Part shown: positions 10,611-22,405 of the stretch, one piece after another
Layout of the letters: each line of letters opens with the position of its first letter
Numbering within the stretch: the stretch's first letter is position 1
Assembly: GCA_025558095.1 (NCBI GenBank)
Contig: JAIVFI010000001.1
Location: 1,006,501-1,070,500, forward strand
Source of the DNA: Hyaloraphidium curvatum
Lineage: Eukaryota; Monoblepharomycota; Hyaloraphidiomycetes; Hyaloraphidiales; Hyaloraphidiaceae
DNA: 64,000 nt
Reading direction: 5' to 3'
Translations under genes and position numbers: made by a program
The notes under the pieces: model-generated
What the model was told of the DNA's origin: nothing
The model's database searches: none
The model's input: only the letters and a program-made list of their open reading frames with translations

Positions 10611-12612
10611 TCAGATCACGGTTTCGGCCGGCACAAACTGCTTCGCAATGTCCCAGTACTGGACCGCGCCAAACTTCTCGAGCATCTCCTTCGCAGCAAA
10701 CTCCGTTGGGCAAGGGGCCAGCTTGAACCGCCGGAAAGATTGTTCCTTGATCTCGCCCTCCCAGACGAGGTGGCACTCGTTCTTGCGCTTCGGGCCAGAA
10801 GCCGGGTCGTCCGGAACGGCCGCCGAGGATTCGGGTTTGGCCGCCCCATCGTCGTCCGAATCGTCCTCGTCGCTGTCCTCATCCTCGTCGTCCCCGGCCT
10901 CTCGCGCCGCCCGCTCGTCGTTCCAGTCAATCCGTCGAAGCATGAGCTTCTTGTAGAACTTGAGCGACTTCGGGGTCCCTTCCACAATGACGACGCTCAT
11001 TGTTGGGTTCACAATACCGATGCCCGTCATCTGGAGCTGCATCGCGTTCCTCTCAACCTTGAATTTCTTCTGCGGATGAGAAAGGTCCGTAATACTGGGG
11101 GCACCATCAGTGATCGTTGGCTGCGGCGGAACAAGCCGGGCCTCCCCACCGGAAAACGCCCACGACGACCGTCTCGCTGCTGCCGACGAGCTTCTTCATC
11201 AGCTTTTCCTGCCGCTCCTCCTTGGTGAGCTTCTTCTCCTCGTTGTGCTTCTGGTGCGCCCTTTGCCGAGCCATCATCTGCCTCCGCACCTCCGCCTCGA
11301 CTTTGGTGGGATCCTGCACCGCTTCCGTGCCCAAAACCCTCATCAGGTTCGCGATCCGGACCTTGGGAGGATCCGGAGGCAGCAGGCCCATCCTGATTTT
11401 GTCCTGCTTCTCCTTTTGGCGCTCCATCCGGAGCTGCCGCCGAAGCTTCTTCCGCTCCTTTTTGGTCATCATGAGCGGCTTCGGCGCCGGCGCAGCGTCC
11501 GAAACCGGCGGCGGAACGGGAACGGGATGCTGCACGTAGGACGTGATAATCGCGTCCGCGGCATCGGGGTCCATCCTGAAGTTCTCGAAAGAGAGGTCCT
11601 CGTATGTGGGGTTCCGCAGCAGCGGGGCGTCCCACCACTCGACGTCCGGTGGCGCCTCCCGGCGGATTGCCTGGTCGCTGACGAGCTCCATCTCGCTCTC
11701 CATGCCCGTTTGCTTGACCTTCTCGGCAATCTCCTTCCTCAGCTTCTCCAGCTGGGCCTGCGCCCGAACCTGGTTCGCCACCTGGATGTACTTCCCGGGC
11801 GCGTTGAACTTGAGCTTCCGCGACCGCCGGTCCCGAGGTCCGAATGCACCCGTGCTGGCGATCCTGGGGTCATAGAACGAGCTCTTTGTAGGATCCTGCT
11901 CCTCCTCCGCGGGCTTCACCGGCTGCTCCTTCTTCTTGCGGCGCTGCTCGGCTATCTCGGCGAGACGCAGATTTGCCTGCACCGTGTCCCCGTGAGTGCC
12001 GAGCAGAAAACGCGAGCGTGCCTTCCCACCTTCGTGGTGGCAAAAACGGGCTTCGGGACGATCGCCTTTGCTGCCTTTGCTCCCTTGGCCGCCTCTTCCC
12101 CTTTCTGTGCCAGCAACTCCAGCACAGGATGGGTCTCCACCGCCAGACCACGCTTTGTCCGGTCCTGCTCTGCCCCCGGGGGCGGGAGAGTCGGCACATT
12201 GGCCGCGCTCATCTGCGACTTAATCCGCTCCTTCGCCTCCGCAATGCGACGTGCCAAGTCCGTCTGATTCACAGCAACCGGTGGTCGAGGCGTGGGGCCC
12301 GCTCCGGCGACAGGAGGAGGAGGACGCGCCGCCGACGCCAAAGGGGCTGCCGCGCCGGGCGACGGGGCGGCCCCAGGCTTCATCGCCGCCAGCTTTGCCG
12401 CGATTTCGGCCTTTTTCTGCGCGATCATGGCGTCAATCTGCGCGGAGAGGGTCCCCTGTCAGCGGACTCGTCGGTCGGGACCGAGACGCGTTGCCGACCT
12501 GGGACCGGTTTCCGGCGGCCGGGCTAGCCGCAGGGCTCCCGTCGGCGGACCGCAGGCGCTTGGCATCGCGCTCATCGTCGATGCCGCTGGATCCGCGGCG
12601 CTTCTCCGCCAT
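10611..12612 (-). CDS. PRP3: U4/U6 snRNP protein Prp3
   Basis: Four exons (12499-12612, 12030-12437, 11150-11976, 10611-11094) with introns 12438-12498, 11977-12029 and 11095-11149 give 610 residues. The N-terminus is basic and Ala/Pro-rich, with IDAMIAQKKAEIAAKLAAMK. The PRP3 domain follows (VFATTKANLRLAEIAEQRR, SFYDPRI, DVEWWDAPLL), then VFRITDLSHPQKKFKVERNA and the C-terminal DUF1115 domain ending WEGEIKEQSFRRF and YWDIAKQFVPA. An acidic Asp/Glu insert lies inside DUF1115. Prp3 stabilises U4/U6 pairing in the tri-snRNP, so the protein is nuclear. The first donor (CAG|GTCGGC) is weak and could lie elsewhere; the others are firm. Confidence 0.88.
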
Positions 12613-12967
12613 GGCGACGGAATGCGCTCTGCGCAGCGAACAAGCAGCGAGCCGAACCACTCATCAGCCCTCACTCCTTGATGCCTTTCTCGCAGCCACG
12701 CAAAAGGCAGGAGGTATCTTGTAGCAGGGCTTCGTCAATGGGCCGATGGATACGTCTGACGGATGATGGATGGAGCTATGGCGAGACAAGAACGAATGAA
12801 CGACAAGAAGTACCACGGTACAAAAAGACAGCTAATGGCTATGGGCATGGCTATCCGGAAAGGAAGGGGGGAGGGGGGAAGGAGGGGGGATGATACACCG
12901 ATACACTGCACTAGAAGCAACCCGGTTGCCTAAGCCGAGGAGCACGACATGAAGCACCGGTTTAAAT
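12613..12967. other. intergenic region with a G-rich tract
   Basis: 355 bases between the PRP3 start and the SDR stop. The + strand has three runs of six G separated by one to five A/G bases at about 12856-12890. No gene seen. Confidence 0.5.
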
Positions 12968-14015
12968 CTAGGCCCCGATGAGCTTCGGTGCGGGCACGTT
13001 TAGCTTGTACCTCCGGCCCGCGATGAAGTCGACCACGGAATATGGCATGAAGCTCAAGATGTAGACGAGCCATTGGTTCGTTGCGCCCCACACATCCCGT
13101 GGCATCCGTTTGGAGGGCGGCCAGACTGCGTCGAGGAAAGCTGCTTGTGAGTCCCTGGGGACGTTAGAGCAAGCCAATGACCTACCTTGCTTGGCAACAT
13201 GCTCCGCAAACGCTTCCACAGTCCACGCCGTCTCGGCAGAGACCGCCGACTGACCGTCAAAGATGGGCAACCAGGTTTTCCAAAACGTGTCGGGCTTGAA
13301 CGCGGAAAACAAGCCCCCGGAGTCGCGGTTCTGCCGAAACTTGGAGGCGACGGCGCCAAACTTGACGAGAGTGACCTCAACGTTAAACGGCCTTAGCTCC
13401 TGCCTAAGCCCGTCCGTGATGAATTTGACAGCGACTTTGGAGGCCGAGTACGCAAGCGTGAAGGGCAGCGGGAGCTCGCCAGCGAAGGACCCCATGTTGA
13501 TAATGCGTCCGGAACGCTGGCGGATCATGTGGGGTGCTACGGCTCGAGTTACCGCGAGAAGACCCCAGACGTTCATCTCGAACTGCGTCACGGCCGGTGG
13601 GGAAAAGGCGATCGCTTGGGATCAGTTGCTGCTCTTCGGGAATGCTCACAAGACACGAACCATATCCTTCATTTCTTGCATGTCGACTTCCAAGATCGGT
13701 CCCGGCATGCTCGCTCCTCCGGCCTATGCCCGGAAAACTGGTGAGCCCGCCTGTCTCACCCGATACGACACCCACATTGTTGACGAGGTAGTCAATCTTT
13801 CCCTCCCGTTTGATGATCTCGTCGATGCAAGCATCGATGCTTTTCTGGTCGGTCACGTCCAGCCGCAGCTTCTCAAAACCGTCGGGCAGAGAGGCCATGG
13901 ACTCCACTCGGCGCGCGGTCGCGTAGACCTTGGCGCCGCGCTTGTGGAACGAGGTGCACAGCGCGGAACCGATTCCGCCATCGCTGCAGCCCGTAATCAG
14001 GACGATAGTGGCCAT
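12968..14015 (-). CDS. short-chain dehydrogenase, Ayr1-like
   Basis: Classical SDR, 293 residues. Exons are 13767-14015, 13661-13723, 13186-13582 and 12968-13140. The cofactor loop reads ITGCSDGGIGSALC, NADP preference is suggested by ATARR, and the catalytic pair is YSASK with an upstream Ser. The segment PGPILEVDMQEMKDMFEMNVWG is typical of Ayr1 (1-acyl-DHAP reductase) and relatives. The intron at 13724-13766 is only 43 nt and its exact donor is uncertain (GTATCG or GTCGTA three bases upstream). The 45-nt intron at 13141-13185 (GTAGGT donor) has no stop in frame, so it could be retained. A C-terminal hydrophobic patch could attach the protein to ER or lipid droplets. Confidence 0.8.
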
Positions 14016-14870
14016 TTGGGCGGGACAGCTGTAGCTGTACAGCGGAGTGAAGGAGATGAACGCGGGAAAACAGGTCGCTCCGCGCTTCCCCCGGGACTGC
14101 GGACCCTGTTACACAGCCGGACGGGATCCAACCCCGGCAAATGCTTCTTTTGAACCTATAATTGAGCGAACACGGCTGCTAAGCTTGATACCGGAGCGGC
14201 TTTGGCTCATGAAGCCAATGTTTGCCTCCCACTGTTTGGTCGTCATGTCCGGGGAAGGCCCACCCGCCCTCATCAACACAACATACCAACGCGCACTTCC
14301 CCCGCAGGTGAGCACGGCCAGCATCGCTTCCTGCGCCCGCGCGCAGCGGCAGTGAATTGCTCCGCGACGCCGCTAGGCGCGCGCGCGCGTTCCGGTCGCC
14401 GGCGCGGCGCGGTTCGGGCGCCGGGCGAAGTGACACCTGTCAGACCCCGGACGCGGCGGCACCCCCTTCGCCGCAGCATCTAACCTCCTCCCGCCCTCAT
14501 CTCATCTAGGACATTCCTGTCGACCTCCTGCCCCGGGCAAATTGCATCCCCGCGAGTACCGGCGTCGAGCAAACACCGCGTGCCCCGGACAAACAAGTCA
14601 ACGTCCCGTCGGATCTCGCGCGCACTCGACTGTACGGTGAGTTGAGCGTGGCGAGCGCGCTTGCGGGGCTGCAAATGCACGGTTGCCCGGTGAATTTGAG
14701 GCGGGAAGCCTTCCTCGTCGTCGGGGGCCGAGCTGGCCACCGCGGGGGGCAACTCCGCTCGGATCAGAGCGGACCGCGATACCCGACGGCGACTTCTTCC
14801 GTCTCGAGTAACACCGAACTGACTTTTCCTTCTCTTTCCCCCCTGTTTCCACCACGCATCTTGTTCAGAC
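14016..14870. other. long divergent intergenic region
   Basis: 855 bases between the divergent SDR and FAM72 starts. It contains a (GC)n alternating run near 14377-14389. Open frames in it lack family residues or convincing splice sites. No RNA gene or mobile element seen; it presumably holds two promoters. Confidence 0.45.
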
Positions 14871-15844
14871 ATGGCACTCGAAGCCGCGCTCCAATCGCGA
14901 GTTCGGCCGCTCTCCGATAGCGCAGCAGCGGCCCTGGGCTCGTTCACAGCAAGCAGTGTCACTCCGCGCATGCCGTTCCGCCCCCCGCACCGGCGCGTGG
15001 AGCATGGCGACGAGGAGAAGGACGAGCACGAGGCAGGTTCGGACGACGACCTTCCCAGCCTCTACGAGTCCTCGGACCGGGAATCTACCGCGGACGTCGA
15101 CGACTACGAGGACGAAGCGAGGCGGTACATCCGATACCAGCTCTCCGCCGCACCGGAGGCGCAGTTCCACCGGGCTCCTGCCATCTCGGCCTCGACGTTC
15201 TACGCCAACTCCAGGAGGCGCGCGGTGGATCCGGCCGTCCACCCGCAGTTCCGGAGCAAGACCGTGTGCGAGCTTTTCTGCGGGCACTGCGATGCGATGC
15301 TCTGCCGCCGCGGCATGAGCGCGATCCTCCTCGGAGACACCACCGTCAACCTCTACTCGACCGATGCCAGGCCGCAAGCCGTCGAGCTCGTCGGAGCACC
15401 CTGTGAGTCTTCGGTACCGCCTGGTGTTGGTTATTGGAGTCTGACGTGTTGCTGCCTTTCCAGACACGACCTCGTCCTGCAACTGCCTGATCCACGATGC
15501 TGCTTGCCACCTCTGCGGAAACGTCATCGCCTACAACGTGACGAAGCCGTGCGAGAAGTGCCTTCGCGCAACCCACAATGGTCACCTCTGGATCTTTGCG
15601 ACGGAGGGCATCAGGGCGAGGGAGCGGCTCGATTCCACCGGTATGTGTTTGACGCTTCCCGCTCCTGCCCGCGGTTCCTTATCTCCCTGACTCTACAGGC
15701 ATGCGTCTTCTGAGGTGGTCCCACCTTCCCCCGGTCGACCAGGACGGAGCGCAATCGGGCGACGGGTCCGGAACCCAGGCGCAGAACGGCAGCGTCCGTG
15801 CCAAGGGGAGGCGCAAGGCCGCCGATCTCTTCGTGAACCGATGA
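14871..15844 (+). CDS. FAM72-family protein
   Basis: Three exons (14871-15402, 15464-15640, 15699-15844) give 284 residues. After an acidic, disordered N-terminus of about 125 residues comes the FAM72 domain: VCELFCGHCDAMLCRRGM, AILLGDTTVNLYSTD, then across the first junction GAPYTTSSCNCLIHDAACHL, CGNVIAYNVTKPCEKCL and NGHLWIF. The paired CxxC motifs suggest two zinc sites in a Yippee-like fold. The C-terminus is basic. In animals FAM72 antagonises the uracil-DNA glycosylase UNG2; the fungal role is unknown. Both introns have good GTGAGT/GTATGT donors, and each join completes a conserved block. Confidence 0.85.
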
Positions 15845-16093
15845 GCTGCCGCGGGTGATCCTGGAGGATGTCTTTGCTGCATGGGACAGTCGTGTTGAGC
15901 GTGGACCTTGAGCTAGATTTGATGGGCTTGGGAGGCGGAGACTCTTGTCTTCTCAGCTATACCCCCTTGATGAGTGATACCCTGTATGTAGATTTCTCTT
16001 TCAATGTCCATCTTGTTCCTCGTTTGGGTCAGTTCACTGGCAAGGTTGGAGGAATGGCCGTTTGATGTGACTCAACCAAGGACGTCGCCCACA

Positions 16094-17384
16094 ATGCCGA
16101 CTCCCGCCGTTTCGGGGTCTGCGACCGCGCCGGACCATTCGCAGACCCAAGAAGCAGATGATGTGGAGGAAGTCCCAGCCCGTAGTTCCGAGGACGGCAA
16201 CGGGAACGGGGAACAGGAGGACCTTCTCGCGGACGAGCCGGACGACGCGGAGGTCTGGCGGAGGTTCCTGGGCACCTCAACTCGATTTGACGTGCCTTTG
16301 CGAAGGAAATTGACCTGACGCACGCGAGGATACGGTCATTCGATGCTCTCGAGCTCGGACGCTTCACCCAGTTGAAGGTCGGAGGCAACCTCCACTCCGT
16401 GCCTTCGTGGGACCTTACTTTTCCCATTTCACGGCACGCACAACTCACCGACGACGCATTGCAGCGGCTCTGTCTTCGTCAGAACCGCATCGCAAAGATA
16501 GAGGGGTTGGGCCACCTCGTCCACTTGACGGAACTCGATCTTTACGACAACAAGATTTCGGAATGGGAAGGCCTCGACACGCTCGTCAAACTGGAGTGCG
16601 TGATCTACAACATCGCAGGAACGGGTCTGATGGCCGTCCAATTCTACCAGAACCCTCGACCTGTCTTTCAACACCCTGCGGAAGCTCCCGGAGGAACCGC
16701 TCCCCTTCCCCAACTTGGTCCACCTTTACCTCGTGCAGAACCTCATCTCGGCGATCCCGGAAAGGACCTTCGGCCGACTTTCGGAGCTGCAGACGTTGGA
16801 GCTCGGTGCGAACCGGTTGCGCAAGATTGAGAACATCTCCAACCTTTCCAAGCTGGAGACGCTCTGGGTCGGCAAGAACAAGATTGCCCGCATCGAGAAT
16901 CTGGAAGGGCTGAGCAGCCTGCGGATACTCAGCGCGCAGAGCAACCGTATACGGAAGATCGAGGGGTTGGAGTCGTGCCAGGGGCTGGAAGAGGTCTACC
17001 TTTCCCACAACGGAATTCAGGTTATTGAGAACCTGGAGAAGAATGTGGGCTTTCCCGCTTGCGTCGCCCGAGGACGTCCGTGACTGTGGTTGCCTCCCGT
17101 AGACGCGGATCAACACCCTCGATCTCTCGGCGAACCCGATACCGCACCTGCCTTCCCTTTCCTATCTGCCTAACCTCACCGAACTCTGGCTCTCGTCGTG
17201 CCTCCTTTCTTCCTGGCCCGAGATCGACACCCTATCGCAGCTGAAAAACCTGCGGACAGTCTACCTCGAGGGCAATCCGATCCAGAAGGGCGATGTCATG
17301 TACCGGAAAAAGGTCATGCTCATCGTGCCTTGGGTCACTCAGGTTGATGCAGGTCTCACCAGGAGGCCGGAGGAGCCGGTGTAG
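16094..17384 (+). CDS. SDS22: Sds22/PPP1R7, leucine-rich regulator of protein phosphatase 1
   Basis: Five exons (16094-16252, 16306-16377, 16465-16595, 16651-17044, 17103-17384) give 345 residues. After an acidic N-terminus, EIDLTHARIRSF begins a series of 22-residue SDS22-type LRRs (LCLRQNRIAKIEGL, LDLYDNKI, LDLSFNTL, LELGANRLRKIENI, LWVGKNKIARIENL, LSAQSNRIRKIEGL, LDLSANPIPHL). The LRR-cap ends VYLEGNPIQKGDVMYRKKV. Sds22 binds and matures PP1 catalytic subunit Glc7 in the nucleus. Each intron cuts inside or between repeats, and the joins keep repeat spacing. The N-terminal 50 residues are low complexity. Confidence 0.93.
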
Positions 17385-17510
17385 GTAGATTGGCAATGAT
17401 AGGGCAGAAATTTGAATGAACCATCGCCGGTCGCCGGCGCAAGGTGGCGACGAAACAAACAATACTACAATAAACATCAGTGTTCGTTTCCGCCGTCTGC
17501 CGCGTCCACC

Positions 17511-19916
17511 ATGGGCAAGGCGGGCAAGGCAAAGCAGCGCCAGCGTGCAGGAAACCCCCTCGGACTGGACTCCGGGGTCGGCGGACCTTCGGCTGCTCCG
17601 GAGGCAGCCCCGCCCCCGCTCCTCGCGAACCTCACGTCCCTGGACAGCTCGTCGCGCGCCTGGGCCGCCGCTTCCATTTCTCATCTCGTCGGGGAGCCGG
17701 CGGTGCGCGCGACGCTCCTGCAAGGAAATGCCGTCGGCAAGCTCATCATGCTCCTGAGCGATGCCCCTGAGGTGGCCGTCGAAGCCGCCGGCGCGCTCCA
17801 CAACATCGTCCTGACGGACGTCGAGGACTTTGGAGGCGGCCAGAAGAGGGCAGAGCAGGAAAAGAAGGAGACCGCCGTCGAAGAAATGTTCCGTAAGGAC
17901 GCCATGACTCCCCTGCTTGCCTTGGTCCCGCGGGCCATTGCCTTTCTTCAGGCTTGCGGCCACCTCACCAAACCCGAGCATGCTGAAGGAGACGACGACG
18001 CGCAGATGGAAGGAAAAGCCGAGCTTGCTAATGGGGATTCGCCACTCGGACCGAAGCTCTCGAGGAAACAGAAGAAAGCGCTGAAAGGCGCGGCTGCGAA
18101 TGGGGCTCCAGCAACGGGCCAGTCGAATACCGCAAAGAAGGAGAAGGACGATGCAAAAGTGTTCCTTGATCTCCTGGAACAGATCCTGTCGCTCCTGTGG
18201 ATAATGAGGTGAGTTTATCTGGATTTTCGCGCCCTGTACCTTGGTTCAACCATCCATGATCCTTCCCACCAAGCGAGCGCCATTCACGGGCTCACGAACT
18301 CGCCTCCGCCTCTGAGCTCCCACAGCTGTTGGCATCGCTGCTTCCGCTCGCGCCCTCCCTGCCGGCCTCGCTCGTCGTGGTAGCTGGTCAGCTGCTCAAC
18401 GTGTTGGTGGAGGACAACGAGGACGTGCACCGCCGGTTTGCCGAGAACGGACAATGGGCGCGATCTCTCGTCGATCTTCTGCGGTCCACCCTTCGTGACA
18501 ACGATGCTGGCGCCAGATACCCGGGGTACAGCCTCGTTCAGCTGCGCACCCTGTCTTTGCTCCTCTCGGCCATACTGCATGGCCTTTCCGGCATACCGGG
18601 CGATTCAATTCCGATTGCGGAGGCTGCGGAGCTCGTTCTGTCTGCGGTAGCCGCGGCAATCCAGCACGATTTGGCGGCAGCTTTTCGCAAAGCTGGGGAA
18701 CAGGGTCGCTCGAAATCGGACGAGACCGGCGGCGACGGCGAGACGTTTCGTTCGGTCACCAAGTCGACGCATGGGGTAGCTGCCGAGTGGGATGCCGTGA
18801 AGCTTGCACTGGAGGTGCTCAGCAACGTCTGCTCCGATCCCAATGAAGCCGCTCCACCGGAAGGAGACGAGTCGGACGCAGAGCGCAAGGATGATGCTGG
18901 CTGGGAAGACGTGGAAATGGACCAGGACGAAGAAGGTCCCGCGCAAGGTGCTGCAGGCGACGGAGCGGATGACGAGGCGGATGACGACTTTCCCGACGAC
19001 GAGGACATGGATGAAGTGCTCGGCGATGCAGGGACTGCCGCCAAGGTGTCTTCCGAGGGTCTTGGGTCTCGACTCGAGGAGCTAGGCATCTTGCGTTCCG
19101 TGCAGCAACTTGCCTCGCCCCTCGATTTGTCATCCGTGGATGATTCGCAAGACGAAATTGTCGAAGCCGCCCTCGAAGTGCAGCAACGGGCTCTGGGAGC
19201 GCTCAACAACGCCCTTACCATCATGCCGAGATCGTGGTATGCGAAGCACTCTGCTAATCTCGGGCAGCTTTGGACGTGGACCTTTGAAGTCCTCGCCAGC
19301 GCTCACGCGGCTTCCCTACGGTTTCCGGCATTGTCCCAGACTGTGGCTGAGCTCGCCGGTGCAGTCGTCGGCGTTCAGTTGGCTCTGGCCCGTGGCTTCG
19401 CCCCCGGAAACGCCGCTCTTGTTGCCGAGTTTGACTTGCCTTTGCCGACGACTCCCGATCAAATTGCGCAGCTCACGTCGCTCAAGGATCTTCGTCTTAC
19501 GGGGACGCTTGTACCGCTGCTTTCGCTTCTGGCTCAGCGGCGCCCCGGCCACGTCGAAAGCAACAGGACCATCAGCCGCTTCCTGCTTGCCCTAGCGACC
19601 GAAACGGCAACGGACCTCGAGATCACCGCAGAAGCCCTTGACGCCATCTTCGACATCTTTGCCGACGGAGCGTGGGACTACGATGCCGTTTGGAAAGAGG
19701 AGGGTATGCTCGCGGCGCTGAGGAACAGCTACGCTTGGATCAAGGCGAAGGTGAGCCGCGCAGCAGGCATGTGGTCGCTACCGCTCACGACCGTCCAAGG
19801 TCAAGAGCGTGGACAAGAGAAAAGAGCGGGAAGTTCGAGAACGGGCGGATCTGGCTGTTCAAAATCTGCATGCGTTCCTCAAGTACAAGGAGGCGGAGGC
19901 CAAACGGAGCCGTTGA
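17511..19916 (+). CDS. SYO1: Syo1/HEATR3, ARM-HEAT chaperone for 5S RNP proteins
   Basis: Three exons (17511-18208, 18274-19750, 19800-19916) give 763 residues. The basic start MGKAGKAKQRQR and following NPLG are typical. ARM/HEAT repeats follow (AVEAAGALHNIVLT, ILSLLWIMSERHSRAHELA, LVVVAGQLLNVLVEDNED). A long acidic insert (about 19000 in the DNA) separates the two repeat halves, as in symportin 1. Syo1 imports uL18 and uL5 together and hands them to the 5S RNP. The C-terminal exon is basic (VKSVDKRKEREVRERADLA). It is tail-to-tail with zuotin, only 42 bases apart. The first intron has donor AG|GTGAGT. Confidence 0.85.
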
Positions 19917-19958
19917 GCAAAAGATGTACATAGCACACAGTCTGATCACGCGCTGCCT

Positions 19959-22357
19959 TCACGCGCTGCCTTCCTTCTTCTTCTTTATCAGCTCAGCAAG
20001 TTCCTTTACCCTAGCCTTGATTTCCTTCTTCCCTTTGCCGGGCACCATCGGTGCGATCTTGTCCCATCTCTCGTTCGGGTTGTCCTTGTACATAGCCGCA
20101 GGGTGTTGCCGCAACGCAGCTTCGAGTGCTGCTTGCTGAACCGGGGTCCAGGTGTTGTCCGCAGGCGAAGCCGCCTGCTCTGCCGCGGCGCTCGCAGCTG
20201 CCGGCTCCTTTGGATCCACAATTGGTTTCTTCCCGCTTGCCGGCACCGAGTCCTTCGCAGACTTCTCGGGCGCCGCCTTCGGAGGCAATTTGGCCTGCGG
20301 TTGCGCAGCTTCGCTCTGCTGCGCAACGTTGCCGCGCACCACAGTCTCCTTGGCCCTAATCGCCTCCCGTTCGAGCTCCTCGTCGGCCTCGTAACGCATT
20401 GTCGGCGCCTCCTTGATGTCGACCTCGTGCTTCTTCATGCCCGAACCCACTGCCTGGAGGCGTTCCCGCTCTTGCTCCATGGCCACGGCCTGGCCTTCGT
20501 CCAGCTCCTTTGACATGCGGATGCACTCGTCAGGACGACGGAATCGCCGCTTCTTGGACTTCTCGTCCTCGTTCTCTTCCCCGCCGTGGGTATTGACGTA
20601 CGATGCAATCTTCTCCCATCTAGCACGAAGATCGCGTTAGCGACTCGAATCATGCACGGTGCTGCCCCCTACCTAGATGTGGTACCTCCGGGAAACAGTT
20701 TCACAGCCTTGATAAGAACGGCAATCTCCTTGGGCGACCAAGGCACCCCTTTGCTCTTCTCCTTGCTCTCGCGCTGCGCCTCCGCTTCGCTCCGCATCTG
20801 GTCCTGCTTCTTCTTCTCCTTTTCTCTCGAAGCTGCGTGTCGGGTTAGACTCTCGACCAGAACGAGCGGGCACCGCGACGTACCGCGCAGCCGTTCCAGC
20901 TCCTCCAAGTAGACCTCTCGCAAACGCTCTCTTCCTGCGGAATCGTCCGTCTGGCGAGTCCTGTAGCTTTCCAGCTGCTCGGCTTCGAGGGACTCGAGGA
21001 GATCGTCCAGACGAACTGCCTCTTCCAGGAGAGCGACCTGCTGTTGCTCATCCTCGGGAAGATAGAAGGCGTTCGCCTTGGCGTGGTCCCGAATCGCCTT
21101 TCTGTCCTTCCGCGCCCTGTTCTTCCGGGCCTCGCGTTCCTTCTTCTCCTGCTCGGCTTGCAGCTTCTCTTCGCGTTCCTTCTCCTCTTTGGCCCTGCGC
21201 GCTTCCTCCTCTGCCCTTTGCTTCTCCTCCGCGGCGCGCTTCGCAGCTTCTTCCTTTTCGAGCTTCTTGGCCGCCTTGGCCAGCCTTTCCTCGTCTTTGA
21301 AGCGCTGTAGCCGCGGGTCCGCGCGCATGGCGTTCTCGACCAGAGAGATCAGGCGCGCATTGTCTTCCTTCTTCAGCTTCAGACGAGCATTGCGGTTGCC
21401 ACGTTCAATCCAGCGCTTTTCCTCCCGGCTGCGGGCATGATTTAGGAACCGTTCTTGTAGTTCCATTGAGGAACTCACCTTTCAGCCTTTTCCGGATCCT
21501 CCTCGTCGTGTGCCTCGAAGGTCCGCCAGCTTTCGAAGCCCATCCAGAATTCATAGAAGGCGTCAACCTCCTCCTTGCTCGCGTCGGGACCGCCTAGCTC
21601 AGGTACGGGCTGAACCTTTGACCACCGGCCGTTGCGATCGAAAACGGGGCCGTATGTGGCAAAGAAATCGGCGCCCGGCTTCAGTTTCGCAGGCGGAATG
21701 GCATCATCGTAGGTGGGATCCACAGAATCCCACTGCTGGCGCTTGACGGGGTCCGACAGCACCTCCCAAGCTGGAGAGAAGAATGGCGAGTCAGGACCAA
21801 ATCACGGAGACGGACGAGGCGGAGCTCACCCTTCTGCACACACTTGAAAAAGGCGTCGTCGGACAGATCGTCCTTCTTGTCAGGGTGGTGCTTGAGAACC
21901 TTCCGCCGGTCTAGAAGCTCGAGGTAAGACCCCCGGATGCGACCTCAACCGGTGCCAGGCATGACCCACAGGCCTTCCGAATATCGTCATCCGTCGCACG
22001 CCAACGCAGCCGACTTAGGCCGAGAATGGCATAATGATCCTGCGACTTCCATTCCAGCGGATCGCTCGCGAGCAGCGCGGCCGTCTCCTCCTCGTCCTCG
22101 TCGAGCGAAACATCCTCGCCCGCGGTGACCGCGATCGCGGCGCGCATGCGCTCATCCTCCGAGAGCGTGCGATTGTGCCGGCGCCGCCTGGCATGGGCCA
22201 CGAACCCGGCGCCGAAGGGTTCGAGGGCTAGCGAGACGGGGTGCGCCGCGGGCGCATGGACCACCGTCTCGACGTTTGCCGGCCAGGACGGCGGAGGCGG
22301 ACCAAGGACGAGCAGCGGGAACTCGTAGGGAGCCAGGGCAGCCATTCCGTCCAGCAT
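19959..22357 (-). CDS. ZUO1: zuotin (Zuo1/DNAJC2/MPP11) with two SANT domains
   Basis: Five exons (21970-22357, 21830-21910, 21479-21770, 20673-21428, 19959-20619) give 725 residues. The J domain spans DHYAILGLSRLRW to AWEVLSDPVKRQQWDSVDP, with HPD near residue 138; two introns fall inside it. The ribosome-associated core (WRTFEAHDEED, SREEKRWIERGNRNARLK) and a long charged helix follow. Two SANT/Myb modules end the protein: GVPWSPKEIAVLIKAVKLFP...RWEKIASYV and TWTPVQQAALEAALRQHPA to the C-terminus. Zuotin with Ssz1 is the ribosome-associated complex that stimulates Ssb Hsp70. Budding yeast lacks the SANT pair, so this is the DNAJC2 layout. Confidence 0.93.
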
Positions 22358-22405
22358 ATCGTCGCCAACGGCGGTTTGTTTACAGTACTTTCCGCCGCTG
22401 GTACA

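Noticed and set aside
11110-12267. 385-codon + frame over PRP3
   Set aside because: Leu/His/Arg-rich antisense of a confirmed gene.
18235-18265. GGTTCAA-like box suggesting a tRNA
   Set aside because: Lies inside the SYO1 intron and lacks an A box and a cloverleaf.
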